From assembly GCF_028689295.1 (NCBI RefSeq), contig NZ_JAQTWL010000008.1, positions 86,479 through 150,478 of the forward strand: DNA of 64,000 nt, written 5' to 3'. Of this stretch, positions 43,507-52,454 are shown piece by piece. Source of the stretch: Rhodoferax sp. GTDB lineage: Bacteria; Pseudomonadota; Gammaproteobacteria; Burkholderiales; Burkholderiaceae_C. Both the position numbers and the translations under genes were made by a program. Within the stretch, counting starts at the first letter, position 1, and each line of letters begins with the position of its first letter. The notes under the pieces are model-generated. The model saw only the letters and a program-made list of their open reading frames with translations, had not been told where the DNA came from and ran no database searches.

Positions 43507-43977
43507 CTAGGCGGCGGCCACGCCAAAGTTTTCTGGCATCTGGATGGCCACCACCTCGCCGCGCGCGGTCGCCACTCCGCCGGCATAGACGGTTGACTCG
43601 ATCACCACCTTGCGGCCCTTGATTGCCTTGATGCGACCGCGGATTTCAAGCGTTTCCGAGATCGGGGTGGGCTTGAGGTAATCCACGTGCAGCGAGCCGG
43701 TGACAAAGCGAAACGCCGGCAGCGTGTCCATGGCACGTCCCTCGTGCTTGTACATGGCTGCTGCGGCGGTCCCGGTGCTGTGGCAGTCGATCAGCGAGGC
43801 CAGCAGGCCGCCATAGGTGAAACCGGGCACGGCCGTGTGAAAAGGCTCCGGGGTAAAACGGGTCACGGTCTCGTCGCCTTCCCAAAACGTCTTGATGCGG
43901 TGACCGTGGTCGTTCTTGGCGCCGCAGCCATAGCAATGCGACAGGTTCTCGGGGTAGTAGTCCTGAAAGGCTTTCAT
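43507..43977 (-). CDS. PaaI-like hotdog-fold thioesterase
   Basis: Hotdog-fold protein of 156 residues with the short N-terminal CYGCGAKNDHGHRIK motif found in one branch of PaaI-like thioesterases, then FHTAVPGFTYGGLLASLIDCHSTGTAAAA (hotdog helix) and RFVTGSLHVDYLKPTPI. Expected activity: hydrolysis of acyl-CoA esters, substrate unknown. Two cysteines in CYGCG could bind metal. It lies 43 bp upstream of glgC on the same strand but functional linkage is not obvious. Confidence 0.87.
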   Translation of the reverse strand: MKAFQDYYPENLSHCYGCGAKNDHGHRIKTFWEGDETVTRFTPEPFHTAVPGFTYGGLLASLIDCHSTGTAAAAMYKHEGRAMDTLPAFRFVTGSLHVDYLKPTPISETLEIRGRIKAIKGRKVVIESTVYAGGVATARGEVVAIQMPENFGVAAA

Positions 43978-44074
43978 GGGTGTTTCCTGGAAGGTCGGTG
44001 AATTCGGTTTTCTGGAAGCCTCTTATGCCCTATGGCTGCGGCAAAGACGCTGACTTTTGTCAATTTTTGAATGT

Positions 44075-45484
44075 TTAATTTCCAACGTGCAACTTGGCGT
44101 GAATGCGCCGCGTGGTGCGCCACACCGCCCACAGCACCAGCGGCACCAGCGCACCGGCGGCCATTTCGGGGTTGATTGGCAACCCGGCCGCCTTGAGCGC
44201 CTTGCCGCCGTACAGCAGCAGGCTGACCACGTAGTAGGAAATGGCGGCAATCGACAGGCCTTCGACCGTGCTTTGCAAGCGCAGTTGCAGTTCCTGCCCG
44301 CGCGTGAGCTTGGCCAGCAATTGCTGGTTTTGCACCTCGGTGGCAATATCGACCCGAGTGCGCAACAGGTCGCTGGTGCGCGCCACCCGCTCCGACAAAG
44401 AGGCCAGCCGCTGCCCGGTGGCCACCACCGTGGCCATGGCTGGCGACAGCCGGCGCTGCATGAACTCGCCAATGGTCTGGGTGCCCGGAATGGCTTTTTC
44501 GCGCAACTCCCTGATGCGCTGATTGACCAGCGCGTAGTAGGCCTGGGTGGCGGCAAAGCGGTAGCTGTTCTCGGCGGTGGCGCGCTCCACGCTGGCCGCC
44601 AGAGACACCAGGGTATCGAGCAGTTCCTGGTCAGACACCGACTTGTTTTCCAACTGGCTGGTGATGCGCACCAGGTCGCCTTCAGCCTGCGCCAGCATCG
44701 GTCCCAGCGCCTTGGCTACCGGAAGGCCGCGCAGCGCCATCAGGCGGTAGGTTTCCAGTTCCAGCAGGCGCGCGGCAACACGACCGGCGCGGGTCTGGCT
44801 GGTGCCCTCGGGCGCAATCACCAGCATGCGCTCGAAGCCGTCGGGCTGCAACCTGAACTGCGTCAACGCCCATGAATGGCCCATCGGGTGCTCGTAGCCA
44901 TGGCGCTTGGCGGGTTCAGCGTTTTGCACGGTCACGTTGGCGGCATTGCTGCCCATCAGGGAAGCCACCACCGTGCGCCCGCCGAGCCAGCGCATAGCCT
45001 GCGCCATCAGGGCAGTGGCATCGTCCAGCGGGGCATGGACCATGGCCAATTGCACCGCCGCCACCGTGCGCCCCGGAATCTGTGCCAGCCATTGCGCGGG
45101 TAGCGTCAGACTGCCCATCAAATCGGGCTCGCAGGCACCCAGCAGCGCATGCTCAGGCAGTGGCTGCACGATGGAATAGCGGGTAAATTCAGAATGACGC
45201 TCCCACTTGACCGTGAAACCATCCAGCCGCAAACGTAAAAAATTGTCCTGCAAGCGCTCGGGTGTGAGCCCGGCCTGGCCCGGCAAGCGGTTCAAATGGG
45301 CGCATTCGGCCGCCCGGCTCACGCCTTCATTGAGCACCGCCACATAAACGATCAGCGCCGGCAAGCGCACGCGCGCTGAAGGCCTGGCGTGCACCTCGTT
45401 GTGCAGGGCCGCGCGCTGCAGGTCGTCAGGCGGCAGGCAGTGACGAAGTTGCGCTGCGGAATCTGGTGGCGTGGCGTTTGGCAT
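44075..45484 (-). CDS. DUF3422 family membrane protein
   Basis: Protein of 469 residues of the DUF3422 family, typical length. Start PNATPPDSAAQLRHCLPPDDLQRAALHNEVHARPSARV carries the conserved NEVHARP motif; the middle is a soluble alpha/beta region; the C-terminus has two hydrophobic segments (LSIAAISYYVVSLLLYGGKAL and AAGALVPLVLWAVWRTTRRI). The long helical region (TSQLENKSV...RATAENSYRF) may be a coiled coil next to the membrane. Function is unknown in all members I know of. Confidence 0.88.
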   Translation of the reverse strand: MPNATPPDSAAQLRHCLPPDDLQRAALHNEVHARPSARVRLPALIVYVAVLNEGVSRAAECAHLNRLPGQAGLTPERLQDNFLRLRLDGFTVKWERHSEFTRYSIVQPLPEHALLGACEPDLMGSLTLPAQWLAQIPGRTVAAVQLAMVHAPLDDATALMAQAMRWLGGRTVVASLMGSNAANVTVQNAEPAKRHGYEHPMGHSWALTQFRLQPDGFERMLVIAPEGTSQTRAGRVAARLLELETYRLMALRGLPVAKALGPMLAQAEGDLVRITSQLENKSVSDQELLDTLVSLAASVERATAENSYRFAATQAYYALVNQRIRELREKAIPGTQTIGEFMQRRLSPAMATVVATGQRLASLSERVARTSDLLRTRVDIATEVQNQQLLAKLTRGQELQLRLQSTVEGLSIAAISYYVVSLLLYGGKALKAAGLPINPEMAAGALVPLVLWAVWRTTRRIHAKLHVGN

Positions 45485-45520
45485 GAGCGCTATTTTGTCG
45501 GGTTTCAGGGAGACCGAACG

Positions 45521-46123
45521 TCAAAGGCTGCTGACAAACTCTGCCACATCCGGTCGCAAACGCGCGGGTTTGCGCTTGCTGACGGTGCCGACGTTGATGC
45601 AGCACACGGCTTGTTCGCCCTCGGTCAGGGCAAACAACTGGCGCAAGGCCGACGAGTGCATGGCCTGGCCGCTGGTCAGGCTACTGCCAAAGCCCATGCT
45701 GTGCGCGCTCAGCAGAAAATTCTGTATGGCGGCACCCACCGACACCATGCGCTCCAACGGGTCGATGTCTGGCTCGCAGGGACCGAGCCGGGCAATGGCC
45801 AGCGCCAGAAACGGGGCACGAAAAGCCTTCTCGCGCGCCTGCTCGATCTGCTCTGGCGTCGCGCTGGCATCGCGCTCGGTCAAGGCCCGGCCAAAGGCGT
45901 CGGCCAGCACCTCGCGCTTGGCTTGCGGCACCAGCACAAAACGCCACGGCATCACCACGCCGTGGTCGGGCGCAGACGCGGCGGCGCGAAACATGTCATT
46001 CACCTGATCTTCACTGGGGCCGGGCGCAGCCAGGCGCTTGGGCAAAATGTTTTGCCGCGAGGTCATCAGGGTCAGGGCAAACGCTGCCAGATCGTTGCCG
46101 GCAAAGCTGGATGAATCGGTCAT
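45521..46123 (-). CDS. Nitroreductase family flavoprotein (YdjA/RutE-like)
   Basis: FMN-dependent oxidoreductase of 200 residues. It starts AAFALTLMTSRQNILPKRLAAPGPSEDQVNDMFRAAASAPDHG, has the PWRFVLVPQAKRE motif near 60-72 and the GFGSSLTSGQ segment near 144-153, which place it in the small nitroreductase group of YdjA. It transfers electrons from NAD(P)H via FMN to nitro- or quinone-like acceptors; physiological substrate unknown. Divergent from the sigma factor gene, with only 41 bp between the starts. Confidence 0.87.
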   Translation of the reverse strand: MTDSSSFAGNDLAAFALTLMTSRQNILPKRLAAPGPSEDQVNDMFRAAASAPDHGVVMPWRFVLVPQAKREVLADAFGRALTERDASATPEQIEQAREKAFRAPFLALAIARLGPCEPDIDPLERMVSVGAAIQNFLLSAHSMGFGSSLTSGQAMHSSALRQLFALTEGEQAVCCINVGTVSKRKPARLRPDVAEFVSSL

Positions 46124-46164
46124 GATGCGAATGGTACTCGAGCGCGGCGTGCTAAATTCAAGGC

Positions 46165-46689
46165 ATGAAGTGCCTCACCACCGCCTGGACCCTGCATGCC
46201 GCTGAACTGCGCGGCTGGTTGCGCCATCGGGTGGGCAACGATGCGCTGGCCGACGACCTGCTGCAAGACCTTTTTTTGAAAGCCCTGCGCCAGGGTGAGC
46301 GCTTTTGCGATCTGCACAACGCCCGTGCCTGGCTGTTCGAGGTGGCGCGCAACCTGCTGGCCGACCAGCTGCGCGTGGCGCATCACATGGTGGACTTGCC
46401 GGAGGATCTGGCAGCACAGAGCGACGATACCGACACCGTCGATACCCTGACCGCCTGCCTGCCGCGGGTGCTCTCCGAGCTGAGCCCGCAAGACCGCGAA
46501 GCCATCACCCTGTGCGACCTGCAGGGCATGGCGCAAGCCGACTTTGCCCGAGCCAGCGGCTTGAGCTTGAGTGCCGCCAAGTCCCGCGTGCAGCGCGCCC
46601 GCGTCCGGTTGCGCGCACAGATGAGCCAGGCCTGCCAGGTGCAAATGGATGAGGTCGGTCGGGTGGCCGACTTTGTGCCGCGCCACTGA
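46165..46689 (+). CDS. ECF-type RNA polymerase sigma factor, SigZ-like
   Basis: Sigma-70 family protein of 174 residues. Region 2 is HRVGNDALADDLLQDLFLKALRQGERF...ARAWLFEVARNLLADQLR (about 24-72) and region 4 is LSELSPQDREAITLCDLQGMAQADFARASGLSLSAAKSRVQRARVRLRAQM (about 106-156). The short tail ACQVQMDEVGRVADFVPRH is the type seen in SigZ; there a Cys-containing end is conserved. No anti-sigma gene is adjacent. The following permease-thioredoxin genes (46796-48114) are plausible targets. Confidence 0.87.
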   Translation: MKCLTTAWTLHAAELRGWLRHRVGNDALADDLLQDLFLKALRQGERFCDLHNARAWLFEVARNLLADQLRVAHHMVDLPEDLAAQSDDTDTVDTLTACLPRVLSELSPQDREAITLCDLQGMAQADFARASGLSLSAAKSRVQRARVRLRAQMSQACQVQMDEVGRVADFVPRH

Positions 46690-46795
46690 ACCAGCCGCGA
46701 CCTGAGCCACTGCGGCCATTTGCCAAGCTGCGTCAACCCAAAAAGTTTTTTTCGATCCCCTGCGTCTTTCTGCCCGCTCTGCCGTCTCCCCAAGC

Positions 46796-47842
46796 ATGAA
46801 CACTCTGACCGTCTCCCGCAAATCCTGGCCCACGCGCCAGCCTGTTGCTTTCCTGATCCTGGCCGCCATCGTCTGGCTGGGGCTCTACAACACGCTGATT
46901 CCGGCATCCGAGGCGCTGGTGGCGCTGTTGCCAATTGATCGCGCCAGTCACTTGGGCGGTGCTATACAGTTTTTCTTTTACGACACGCCCAAAGTGCTAC
47001 TGCTGCTGACCGCGGTGGTGTTCATCATGGGCATGGTCAACAGCTACTTCACGCCGGAGCGCACCCGCGCCTTGCTGGCCGGGCGCAGTGAAGGCGCAGC
47101 CAATGTGATGGCGGCGAGCTTGGGCATCGTGACGCCGTTTTGCTCCTGCTCGGCGGTGCCGCTGTTCATTGGTTTTGTGCAGGCCGGCGTGCCACTGGGG
47201 GTGACGTTTTCGTTCCTGATCTCGGCACCCATGGTCAACGAGGTGGCGTTGACCCTGCTGTTCGGCATGTTCGGCTGGAAAGTCGCCCTGCTCTATTTGG
47301 GCCTGGGCTTGACCGTCGCCATCGTCGCGGGCTGGATCATTGGTCGCCTCAAAATGGAAGCGCATCTGGAAGACTGGGTGCGTGACATGCCCAAGATGTC
47401 GGCCGATTTTGAAGCCACCGGCATGACGCTGGGCGAGCGCATCGAGGGCGGTCTTCACGCCGTGCGGGAAATTGTCGGCAAGGTCTGGCCCTATATTCTG
47501 GGCGGCATTGCGCTGGGGGCGCTGATCCACGGCTATGTGCCCGAGGACTTCATGGCCAGCTTCATGGGCAAGGAAGCCTGGTGGAGCGTGCCGCTGGCCG
47601 TGATCATGGGCGTGCCGATGTACACCAACGCCGCTGGCGTGATCCCGATCGTGCAAGCCTTGCTGGCCAAGGGCGCGGCGCTGGGCACGGTGCTGGCCTT
47701 CATGATGAGCGTGATTGCGCTGTCCTTGCCCGAGATGATCATTTTGCGCAAGGTGCTTAAAGTGCGGCTGATCGCCACCTTTGTAGCCGTGGTGGCCGGT
47801 GGCATTCTGCTGGTCGGCTTTGTTTTTAACGCCGTGTTGTAA
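46796..47842 (+). CDS. Permease, SO_0444/YraQ (DUF318) family
   Basis: Membrane protein of 348 residues with eight to ten helices. It has the two family repeats with GIVTPFCSCSAVPLFIGFVQAGVPLG near 108-134 (the CSCS cysteine pair) and MGVPMYTNAAGVIPIVQALLAKG near 261-283. Members include ArsP-type and Cu/Zn efflux-linked permeases. The small thioredoxin-like gene follows at 38 bp, a pairing often seen and thought to relay thiols to the permease cysteines. Substrate could be a metal(loid) or thiol-bound ion. Confidence 0.87.
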   Translation: MNTLTVSRKSWPTRQPVAFLILAAIVWLGLYNTLIPASEALVALLPIDRASHLGGAIQFFFYDTPKVLLLLTAVVFIMGMVNSYFTPERTRALLAGRSEGAANVMAASLGIVTPFCSCSAVPLFIGFVQAGVPLGVTFSFLISAPMVNEVALTLLFGMFGWKVALLYLGLGLTVAIVAGWIIGRLKMEAHLEDWVRDMPKMSADFEATGMTLGERIEGGLHAVREIVGKVWPYILGGIALGALIHGYVPEDFMASFMGKEAWWSVPLAVIMGVPMYTNAAGVIPIVQALLAKGAALGTVLAFMMSVIALSLPEMIILRKVLKVRLIATFVAVVAGGILLVGFVFNAVL

Positions 47843-47880
47843 ACGCTATTCTTTTCAATCTCAACTTCAAGGATAAAACC

Positions 47881-48114
47881 ATGGACATCAAAGTACTCGG
47901 CACCGGTTGTGCCAACTGCAAAGCAACCATTGCACTCATCGACCAGATCGCCCAGGCCAAAGGCGTGAGCGTCACCCTGACCAAAGTCGAGGAGCTGCGC
48001 GACATCATGGGCTACGGCGTGATGAGCACGCCCGGTGTGGTCATCGACGGCAAAGTGGTGCACGCCGGGGGGGTGCCCAGCCGTGACAAGATCGAGCAAT
48101 GGCTGGCGGTGTGA
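47881..48114 (+). CDS. Thioredoxin-like small redox protein (TM0996/MTH895 type)
   Basis: Protein of 77 residues beginning MDIKVLGTGCANCKATIALI, with the redox pair C-A-N-C near residues 10-13, and the cis-Pro region GVMSTPGVVIDGKVVHAGGVPSRDKI. This is the short thioredoxin/glutaredoxin-like family found beside DUF318 permeases. Expected to be a cytoplasmic thiol donor or metal-binding partner of the permease. A good AAGGA site precedes the ATG. Confidence 0.9.
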   Translation: MDIKVLGTGCANCKATIALIDQIAQAKGVSVTLTKVEELRDIMGYGVMSTPGVVIDGKVVHAGGVPSRDKIEQWLAV

Positions 48115-48134
48115 ACCTTAAACAGGAGTAGCTG

Positions 48135-48368
48135 ATGAATCCGCAAAAGAAATTTCACCTGGTATTTTCGTTCGTTATGGGAGCCATGATGATTTCGCTG
48201 ATGACGTTCGTCATCACATGGGTCAATGTGGGTTTGGGCGCAGACTTTTTACCGCGCTGGATGAAGGCTTTTGGCATTGCCTACGTGGTGGGCGTGCCGG
48301 TGATCTTTTTCCTGGCACCCGTGGCACGCAAGCTCACCGGGCGCATACTCGGTGTCAAACCCGCCTGA
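48135..48368 (+). CDS. DUF2798 small membrane protein
   Basis: Protein of 77 residues with two transmembrane helices (KKFHLVFSFVMGAMMISLMTFVITWVNVG and WMKAFGIAYVVGVPVIFFLAPVARKL), the pattern of DUF2798. An AGGAG site precedes the ATG. It follows the thioredoxin-like gene by 20 bp and is probably part of the same transcript. No function known. Confidence 0.85.
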   Translation: MNPQKKFHLVFSFVMGAMMISLMTFVITWVNVGLGADFLPRWMKAFGIAYVVGVPVIFFLAPVARKLTGRILGVKPA

Positions 48369-48399
48369 CCACAAAGCCTCCTTGCAAGCGATAAAAACA

Positions 48400-49095
48400 A
48401 TGTCCAACCCGCCCTCTGAAAATCATCGCACGCAACACATCGGCTGGCTGCGCGCCGCTGTGCTGGGCGCCAATGACGGCATCGTTTCCACTGCCAGCCT
48501 GATCCTCGGCGTGGCCGCTGCCAGCGCCACGCAGGGGCCAGTGCTGGTGGCGGGTGTGGCGGGACTGGTGGCCGGCGCCATGTCGATGGCGGCGGGCGAA
48601 TATGTGTCGGTGAGTTCGCAGTCGGACACCGAGCAGGCTGACATTGCCCGCGAGCGCGAGGAACTGGCCACCGACGGCGAACGCGAACTGGCCGAATTGA
48701 CGGGTATCTACGTACAGCGCGGCCTGGATGCCAACCTGGCCAGGCAGGTGGCCACGCAATTGACGGCCCATGATGCACTGGCGGCCCACACCCGCGACGA
48801 ACTTGGCATTTCCGACGCCACCAGCGCCAACCCGTTGCAAGCGGCGCTGGTCTCGGCGCTGTCATTTGTCGTGGGTGCCGGTTTGCCACTGCTCACTGCC
48901 TGGCTCGTGCCTTTTGACATTTTGACGCCTGTGGTGGCAGCCACCTCGATGCTGTTTCTGGTGATGCTGGGTGGCCTGGCTGCCTACACCGGTGGTGCCG
49001 GCATTGTCAAAGGCGTTGTGCGCGTGGCGTTCTGGGGCGCGCTGGCCATGGCCATCACGGCTGGCGTCGGCATGTTGTTTGGGGTCGCGGTGTAG
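48400..49095 (+). CDS. VIT1/CCC1 family membrane protein
   Basis: Protein of 231 residues of the VIT/CCC1 iron/manganese transporter family: HIGWLRAAVLGANDGIVSTASLILGVAAAS (about 11-40), GAMSMAAGEYVSVSSQSDTEQADIARERE (first metal-binding motif) and five helices in all. The cytoplasmic stretch between helices 2 and 3 (about 65-140) holds several Glu residues typical of the metal-binding domain. ATG at 48400 is chosen; the longer frame overlaps DUF2798. The expected role is Fe(II) or Mn(II) export or storage-type transport. Confidence 0.9.
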   Translation: MSNPPSENHRTQHIGWLRAAVLGANDGIVSTASLILGVAAASATQGPVLVAGVAGLVAGAMSMAAGEYVSVSSQSDTEQADIAREREELATDGERELAELTGIYVQRGLDANLARQVATQLTAHDALAAHTRDELGISDATSANPLQAALVSALSFVVGAGLPLLTAWLVPFDILTPVVAATSMLFLVMLGGLAAYTGGAGIVKGVVRVAFWGALAMAITAGVGMLFGVAV

Positions 49096-49374
49096 ATCGG
49101 CGGTGATCGCCAACATTTCTTTTCAGGCGCACTTCGGGTGCTGCGCCCAGCTGGCACTCTCGTTGTCCGCACCATGTGCAATGAAGTCCCGAAGGGAATG
49201 GTGGAAAGAGGAAATTTCGATGCTACGACGCGCTGCACAATGTCGGCCAAGGGTTACGCAACACGGTATATCGGTTGGTCCAATGACTTCATTAGCGAAG
49301 TCATCGACGCCGGCTTTGCTGTCGTCCAACTGCTGATTGAACCGGTGGATCTGAGTGCCGCGGAGGAATCTTGA
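49096..49374 (+). pseudogene. Remnant: C-terminal part of a class I SAM-dependent methyltransferase
   Basis: From the stop of the VIT gene a frame reads DRQHFFSGALRVLRPAGTLVV and continues RTMCNEVPKG, FDATTRC, ATRYIGWSNDF and EVIDAGFAVV to a stop at 49374. The LRPAG-LVVRTM pattern is the beta-5/loop segment of class I methyltransferases, and the rest fits their C-terminal end. The Rossmann SAM-binding half (GxGxG) is missing, and there is no start codon or ribosome-binding site of its own. I infer a decayed gene whose 5' part was lost when the VIT gene was joined to it. A frame could start at 49138 but would make a dead fragment. Confidence 0.6.
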
Positions 49375-49553
49375 TGAATTGTTGTTGGTTGCCAGGAAGA
49401 CGACGTGATTCGGATAGGTCAGTACCTTACCACGGTACTATGGAAGCCAGCACGATTTCTCAGATGCTACAGGTCAGAAATGGAAGTCAGCAACCCGGTA
49501 CAGCGTACTTCGGCTGTGCAGCGGACAGCCGCGCAGACCGGCTTTGCGGCAGC
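49375..49553. other. Non-coding stretch downstream of the GGDEF-EAL gene
   Basis: I see no gene here. The last part (about 49505-49553) still resembles, on the minus strand, the sequence after the stop of the other GGDEF-EAL gene (31057-31115): GTAGGCT-CCGCAAAGC, then GCTGCAC-CCGAAGTA. The two loci thus share downstream flank as well as coding end. Confidence 0.5.
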
Positions 49554-52409
49554 CTACTTGTCTGCTGACCGAGATGCCGCACCGGAATTAATCATCCCAC
49601 CCCAGGCCGCATCGGGCTGCCAGGTGGCTGCCCAGGCTGGCAACTGATCTGGCGGCATGGGCCGGGCAATGCCGTAGCCTTGCGCCAGTTCGCAGCCCAG
49701 TTGCAGCAGCGCGGTGCCGTGCGCCACGGTCTCTACGCCTTCAGCAATCACTTCGCATTTGAAGGCGGCAGCCAGACCGATGATGCCTTGCAAAATGGCC
49801 AGGTCATCGGGGTCGTTAAGCATGTCGCGCACAAAGCTCTGGTCGATCTTGAGCAGCGCCACGCGAAGGCGTTTGAGGTAGGTGAGTGATGAGTAGCCGG
49901 TGCCAAAGTCATCCAGCGCAAACTTCACGCCGATCTGGGCACAGGCTTCGATCACCTGAGACACTTTGGCAATGTCTTCCATAGCGCTGGTCTCCAGCAC
50001 CTCAAGTTCAAGGTCTTTCGACTTCACCTGCGGATGCTTTGCCAGTAATAATCTCAGCCGATCGACAAAGTCGCCTTGCTGCAACTGGTGCGCACCAATG
50101 TTGACGCTTACTACCTTGTCCAGGCCCGCTGAGTGCCATATCTCGATTTGGGTCAGAGCGGTATCAATCACCCACTCGCCAACGGAAATGGCCAGAGCAT
50201 GGCCCTCGATCACGGGCAAGAATCCGGCCGGTGTGAGCAGTCCTCTATCCGGATGCTGCCAGCGGATCAGTGCTTCTGCCCCAATGATCTCGCCGGTTCG
50301 CATGTTGACCTTGGGCTGGTAATACAGCACGAATTCACGTTGTTCAAGCGCCAGGCGGATCCGCTCCACGCTTTCATGGTGACTGCGGATAGTGTCGTCC
50401 AGTGAGACATCGAAGATGTGATAGCGGTTCTTTCCAGCGACTTTGGCCTGATACATCGCTTGGTCGGCTTGGCGCACCAATTGATCGGCACTGATGTCAT
50501 GTGCTTGCGGATACAGGGTGACCCCCACACTCGCCGAGACCTCAAGCGTGATATCTCCAAACTCAACTGGTTGCGCCACCGCAGCCAGCAGCCGCTCTAG
50601 CAAAGGCAAGCTGTCTGCAATGTCATTCAGATCAATCAGTATCGCCACAAACTCGTCGCCCCCTATACGAGCGATGCTGTCACCCTCGCGCATCGCCTGT
50701 TTCATGCGCTGTGCCAGGGTAATGAGAACGTGATCGCCAGCCACATGGCCGTGGCCATCGTTGACGTCTTTGAAGCCATCGAGGTCTAAGAAGAGGACGG
50801 CCAGCTTCTTCTGACGCCTCTGCACTTGTGCCATGGCCTGTTGCAGGCGGTCAGCCATTAGCAGGCGGTTGGGGAGGTTGGTCAGTGCATCGTAGTGGGC
50901 GGTGTGCTCCAACTCTATCTGGTACTGCTTGATCGATGTGATGTCGGAAAACAAGCCCAAATATCGCTTCACGACACCCTTGTCATCCCGCACAGAACTG
51001 ACTGCGAGCAACTCGGCGAACACCTCTCCGTCCTTGTGCCGGTTCCAGATTTCCCCGGTCCAGTGCCCCTGCTTGATCAAGGCAAGCCACATACTGTCGT
51101 AGAACGCCTTGTCGTGCCGGCCGGAGCTGAGAATGCTCGGGCTGTGTCCTAACACTTCTTCGCGCGAGTAGCCCGTGATGCGAGTGAAGGCCTGATTGAC
51201 GTCAATGATGGTGCCTTTGGTGTTGGTGATCATGATGCCTTCGCGGGCATTGCTAAAGACACTGGCGGCGAGCTGGAGTTTTTCCTCGGATTGCCGGCGC
51301 GCACTCAGATTGTCCAGATAGGCGTTGAACCAGATCGTCAGATCGGCAATTTCGTCTTTGCCACGGACTGACAACGGCGTCTGGATGGTCTGCGGCGCCT
51401 CGCGCAACAGGCGAAATCGTTTAGAAATCGCCCGTAGCGGCCTCACCACCTGCCGCAGCAGGGACAACGCGCCAAGAACAACCAGAATAAGAGACACCAG
51501 CATGACCAGCGCGGTGGCACGGCTAATGTCGCGGGCGGAACGGGTCAGGCTCGCCTGTGACACCAAGGAGGCCACGCGCCAACCGGACGCACGCATCGAT
51601 GTGCTGGTCACCAGCACACCGCTATCCGTGAAGCGGCTTTGCGGCCCTTTTGGAATCTCGGCCAGCGTGGCGAGCATGTCGGTCCCGGCAGCTTGGCCGA
51701 TCAAGCCGGCATCCGGATGGTAGACGAAGCGATTGCTCCCATCGAGCACTACCACCATGTTTTCGTCATGGGGGACGATTTCGCCGAATTGCTGGTGAAC
51801 CTGGTTTGGGTCGAAGTTGACTAACAGCAGGGCCACGGGCTCGCGCCTGGAAGTGACCGGATTACGCAGGACAATCGCGTGGGCCGCAACCAGCGTCAAG
51901 CGATGGGTCGAGTTGCCATTGACATTGGGTCGCACGCCGGCCCAGTAGACACTCTCAGCCTGTGTCAATGTTTCCTTAATCAACTGATCACGCACGCTCG
52001 TGTTCAGATTTCCGATGTCCAGCGTGTCCCCGACATGGTAGTGACGACCGTCCAAGGTGAGGATATCGATGGATATCAGGCCCTTGAGATTGAGGAAATT
52101 GTTGAGCACATAGCCAATACGCGCCTGTGTCGCAAGGCGTGTGAAAGCATCCGAGTCGGCTTTTTTTTCCGCCAGCACCTTGCTGATTTCCTCGACACCG
52201 GAAACGTTGGCGATCAGCGCCTCGATCTGGGCCATCTGGATATCAAGAAGTACCGCCATTTCCTGAACTTCTTGGACCGCATGGTAGCGTGCCTTGTCTT
52301 CGATGGCGCTGCTTGTAAGCCGAATCGATATGGCGCTGACGGCGAGGAGCGGCAGCACCCCCAACACCAGCAGATAGGCGATGAACCGAAGGTTGAGACT
52401 AAGGCGCAT
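49554..52409 (-). CDS. dCache-HAMP-PAS-GGDEF-EAL c-di-GMP enzyme
   Basis: Protein of 951 residues. Helix 1 (about 10-30), periplasmic Cache-type sensor (about 32-285, with SVYWAGVRPNVNGNSTHR and FVYHPDAGLIGQ segments), helix 2 (about 293-315), HAMP (RQVVRPLRAISKRFR), PAS (about 375-490), GGDEF (RIGGDEF with inhibitory-site REGD) and EAL (EALIRW, EVLETSAMED, DDFGTGYSS, EGVET). All catalytic motifs are present. The periplasmic sensor plus the lipoprotein gene 45 bp upstream suggest ligand-controlled c-di-GMP turnover. The EAL end is exactly shared for 217 bp with the gene at 28331. Confidence 0.9.
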   Translation of the reverse strand: MRLSLNLRFIAYLLVLGVLPLLAVSAISIRLTSSAIEDKARYHAVQEVQEMAVLLDIQMAQIEALIANVSGVEEISKVLAEKKADSDAFTRLATQARIGYVLNNFLNLKGLISIDILTLDGRHYHVGDTLDIGNLNTSVRDQLIKETLTQAESVYWAGVRPNVNGNSTHRLTLVAAHAIVLRNPVTSRREPVALLLVNFDPNQVHQQFGEIVPHDENMVVVLDGSNRFVYHPDAGLIGQAAGTDMLATLAEIPKGPQSRFTDSGVLVTSTSMRASGWRVASLVSQASLTRSARDISRATALVMLVSLILVVLGALSLLRQVVRPLRAISKRFRLLREAPQTIQTPLSVRGKDEIADLTIWFNAYLDNLSARRQSEEKLQLAASVFSNAREGIMITNTKGTIIDVNQAFTRITGYSREEVLGHSPSILSSGRHDKAFYDSMWLALIKQGHWTGEIWNRHKDGEVFAELLAVSSVRDDKGVVKRYLGLFSDITSIKQYQIELEHTAHYDALTNLPNRLLMADRLQQAMAQVQRRQKKLAVLFLDLDGFKDVNDGHGHVAGDHVLITLAQRMKQAMREGDSIARIGGDEFVAILIDLNDIADSLPLLERLLAAVAQPVEFGDITLEVSASVGVTLYPQAHDISADQLVRQADQAMYQAKVAGKNRYHIFDVSLDDTIRSHHESVERIRLALEQREFVLYYQPKVNMRTGEIIGAEALIRWQHPDRGLLTPAGFLPVIEGHALAISVGEWVIDTALTQIEIWHSAGLDKVVSVNIGAHQLQQGDFVDRLRLLLAKHPQVKSKDLELEVLETSAMEDIAKVSQVIEACAQIGVKFALDDFGTGYSSLTYLKRLRVALLKIDQSFVRDMLNDPDDLAILQGIIGLAAAFKCEVIAEGVETVAHGTALLQLGCELAQGYGIARPMPPDQLPAWAATWQPDAAWGGMINSGAASRSADK
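49606..49822 (-). repeat. 217-bp exact repeat, copy 2 (EAL-coding 3' end)
   Basis: Reverse-complement identical to 30789-31005. Differences resume immediately outside: T at 49823 versus C at 30788 of the other strand, and a different C-terminal tail (GGMINSGAAS versus RATTNAAVVL). Both copies lie at the same place in their genes. Confidence 0.95.
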
Positions 52410-52454
52410 GGCAGGCTGGCGGTGTGGACACTCCTAAGTGCGTGACTAGCAGTG

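Noticed and set aside
49138..49374. Functional 78-residue protein
   Set aside because: It looks like a fragment of a methyltransferase without the SAM-binding half, and similarity extends upstream of the start codon to the VIT stop.
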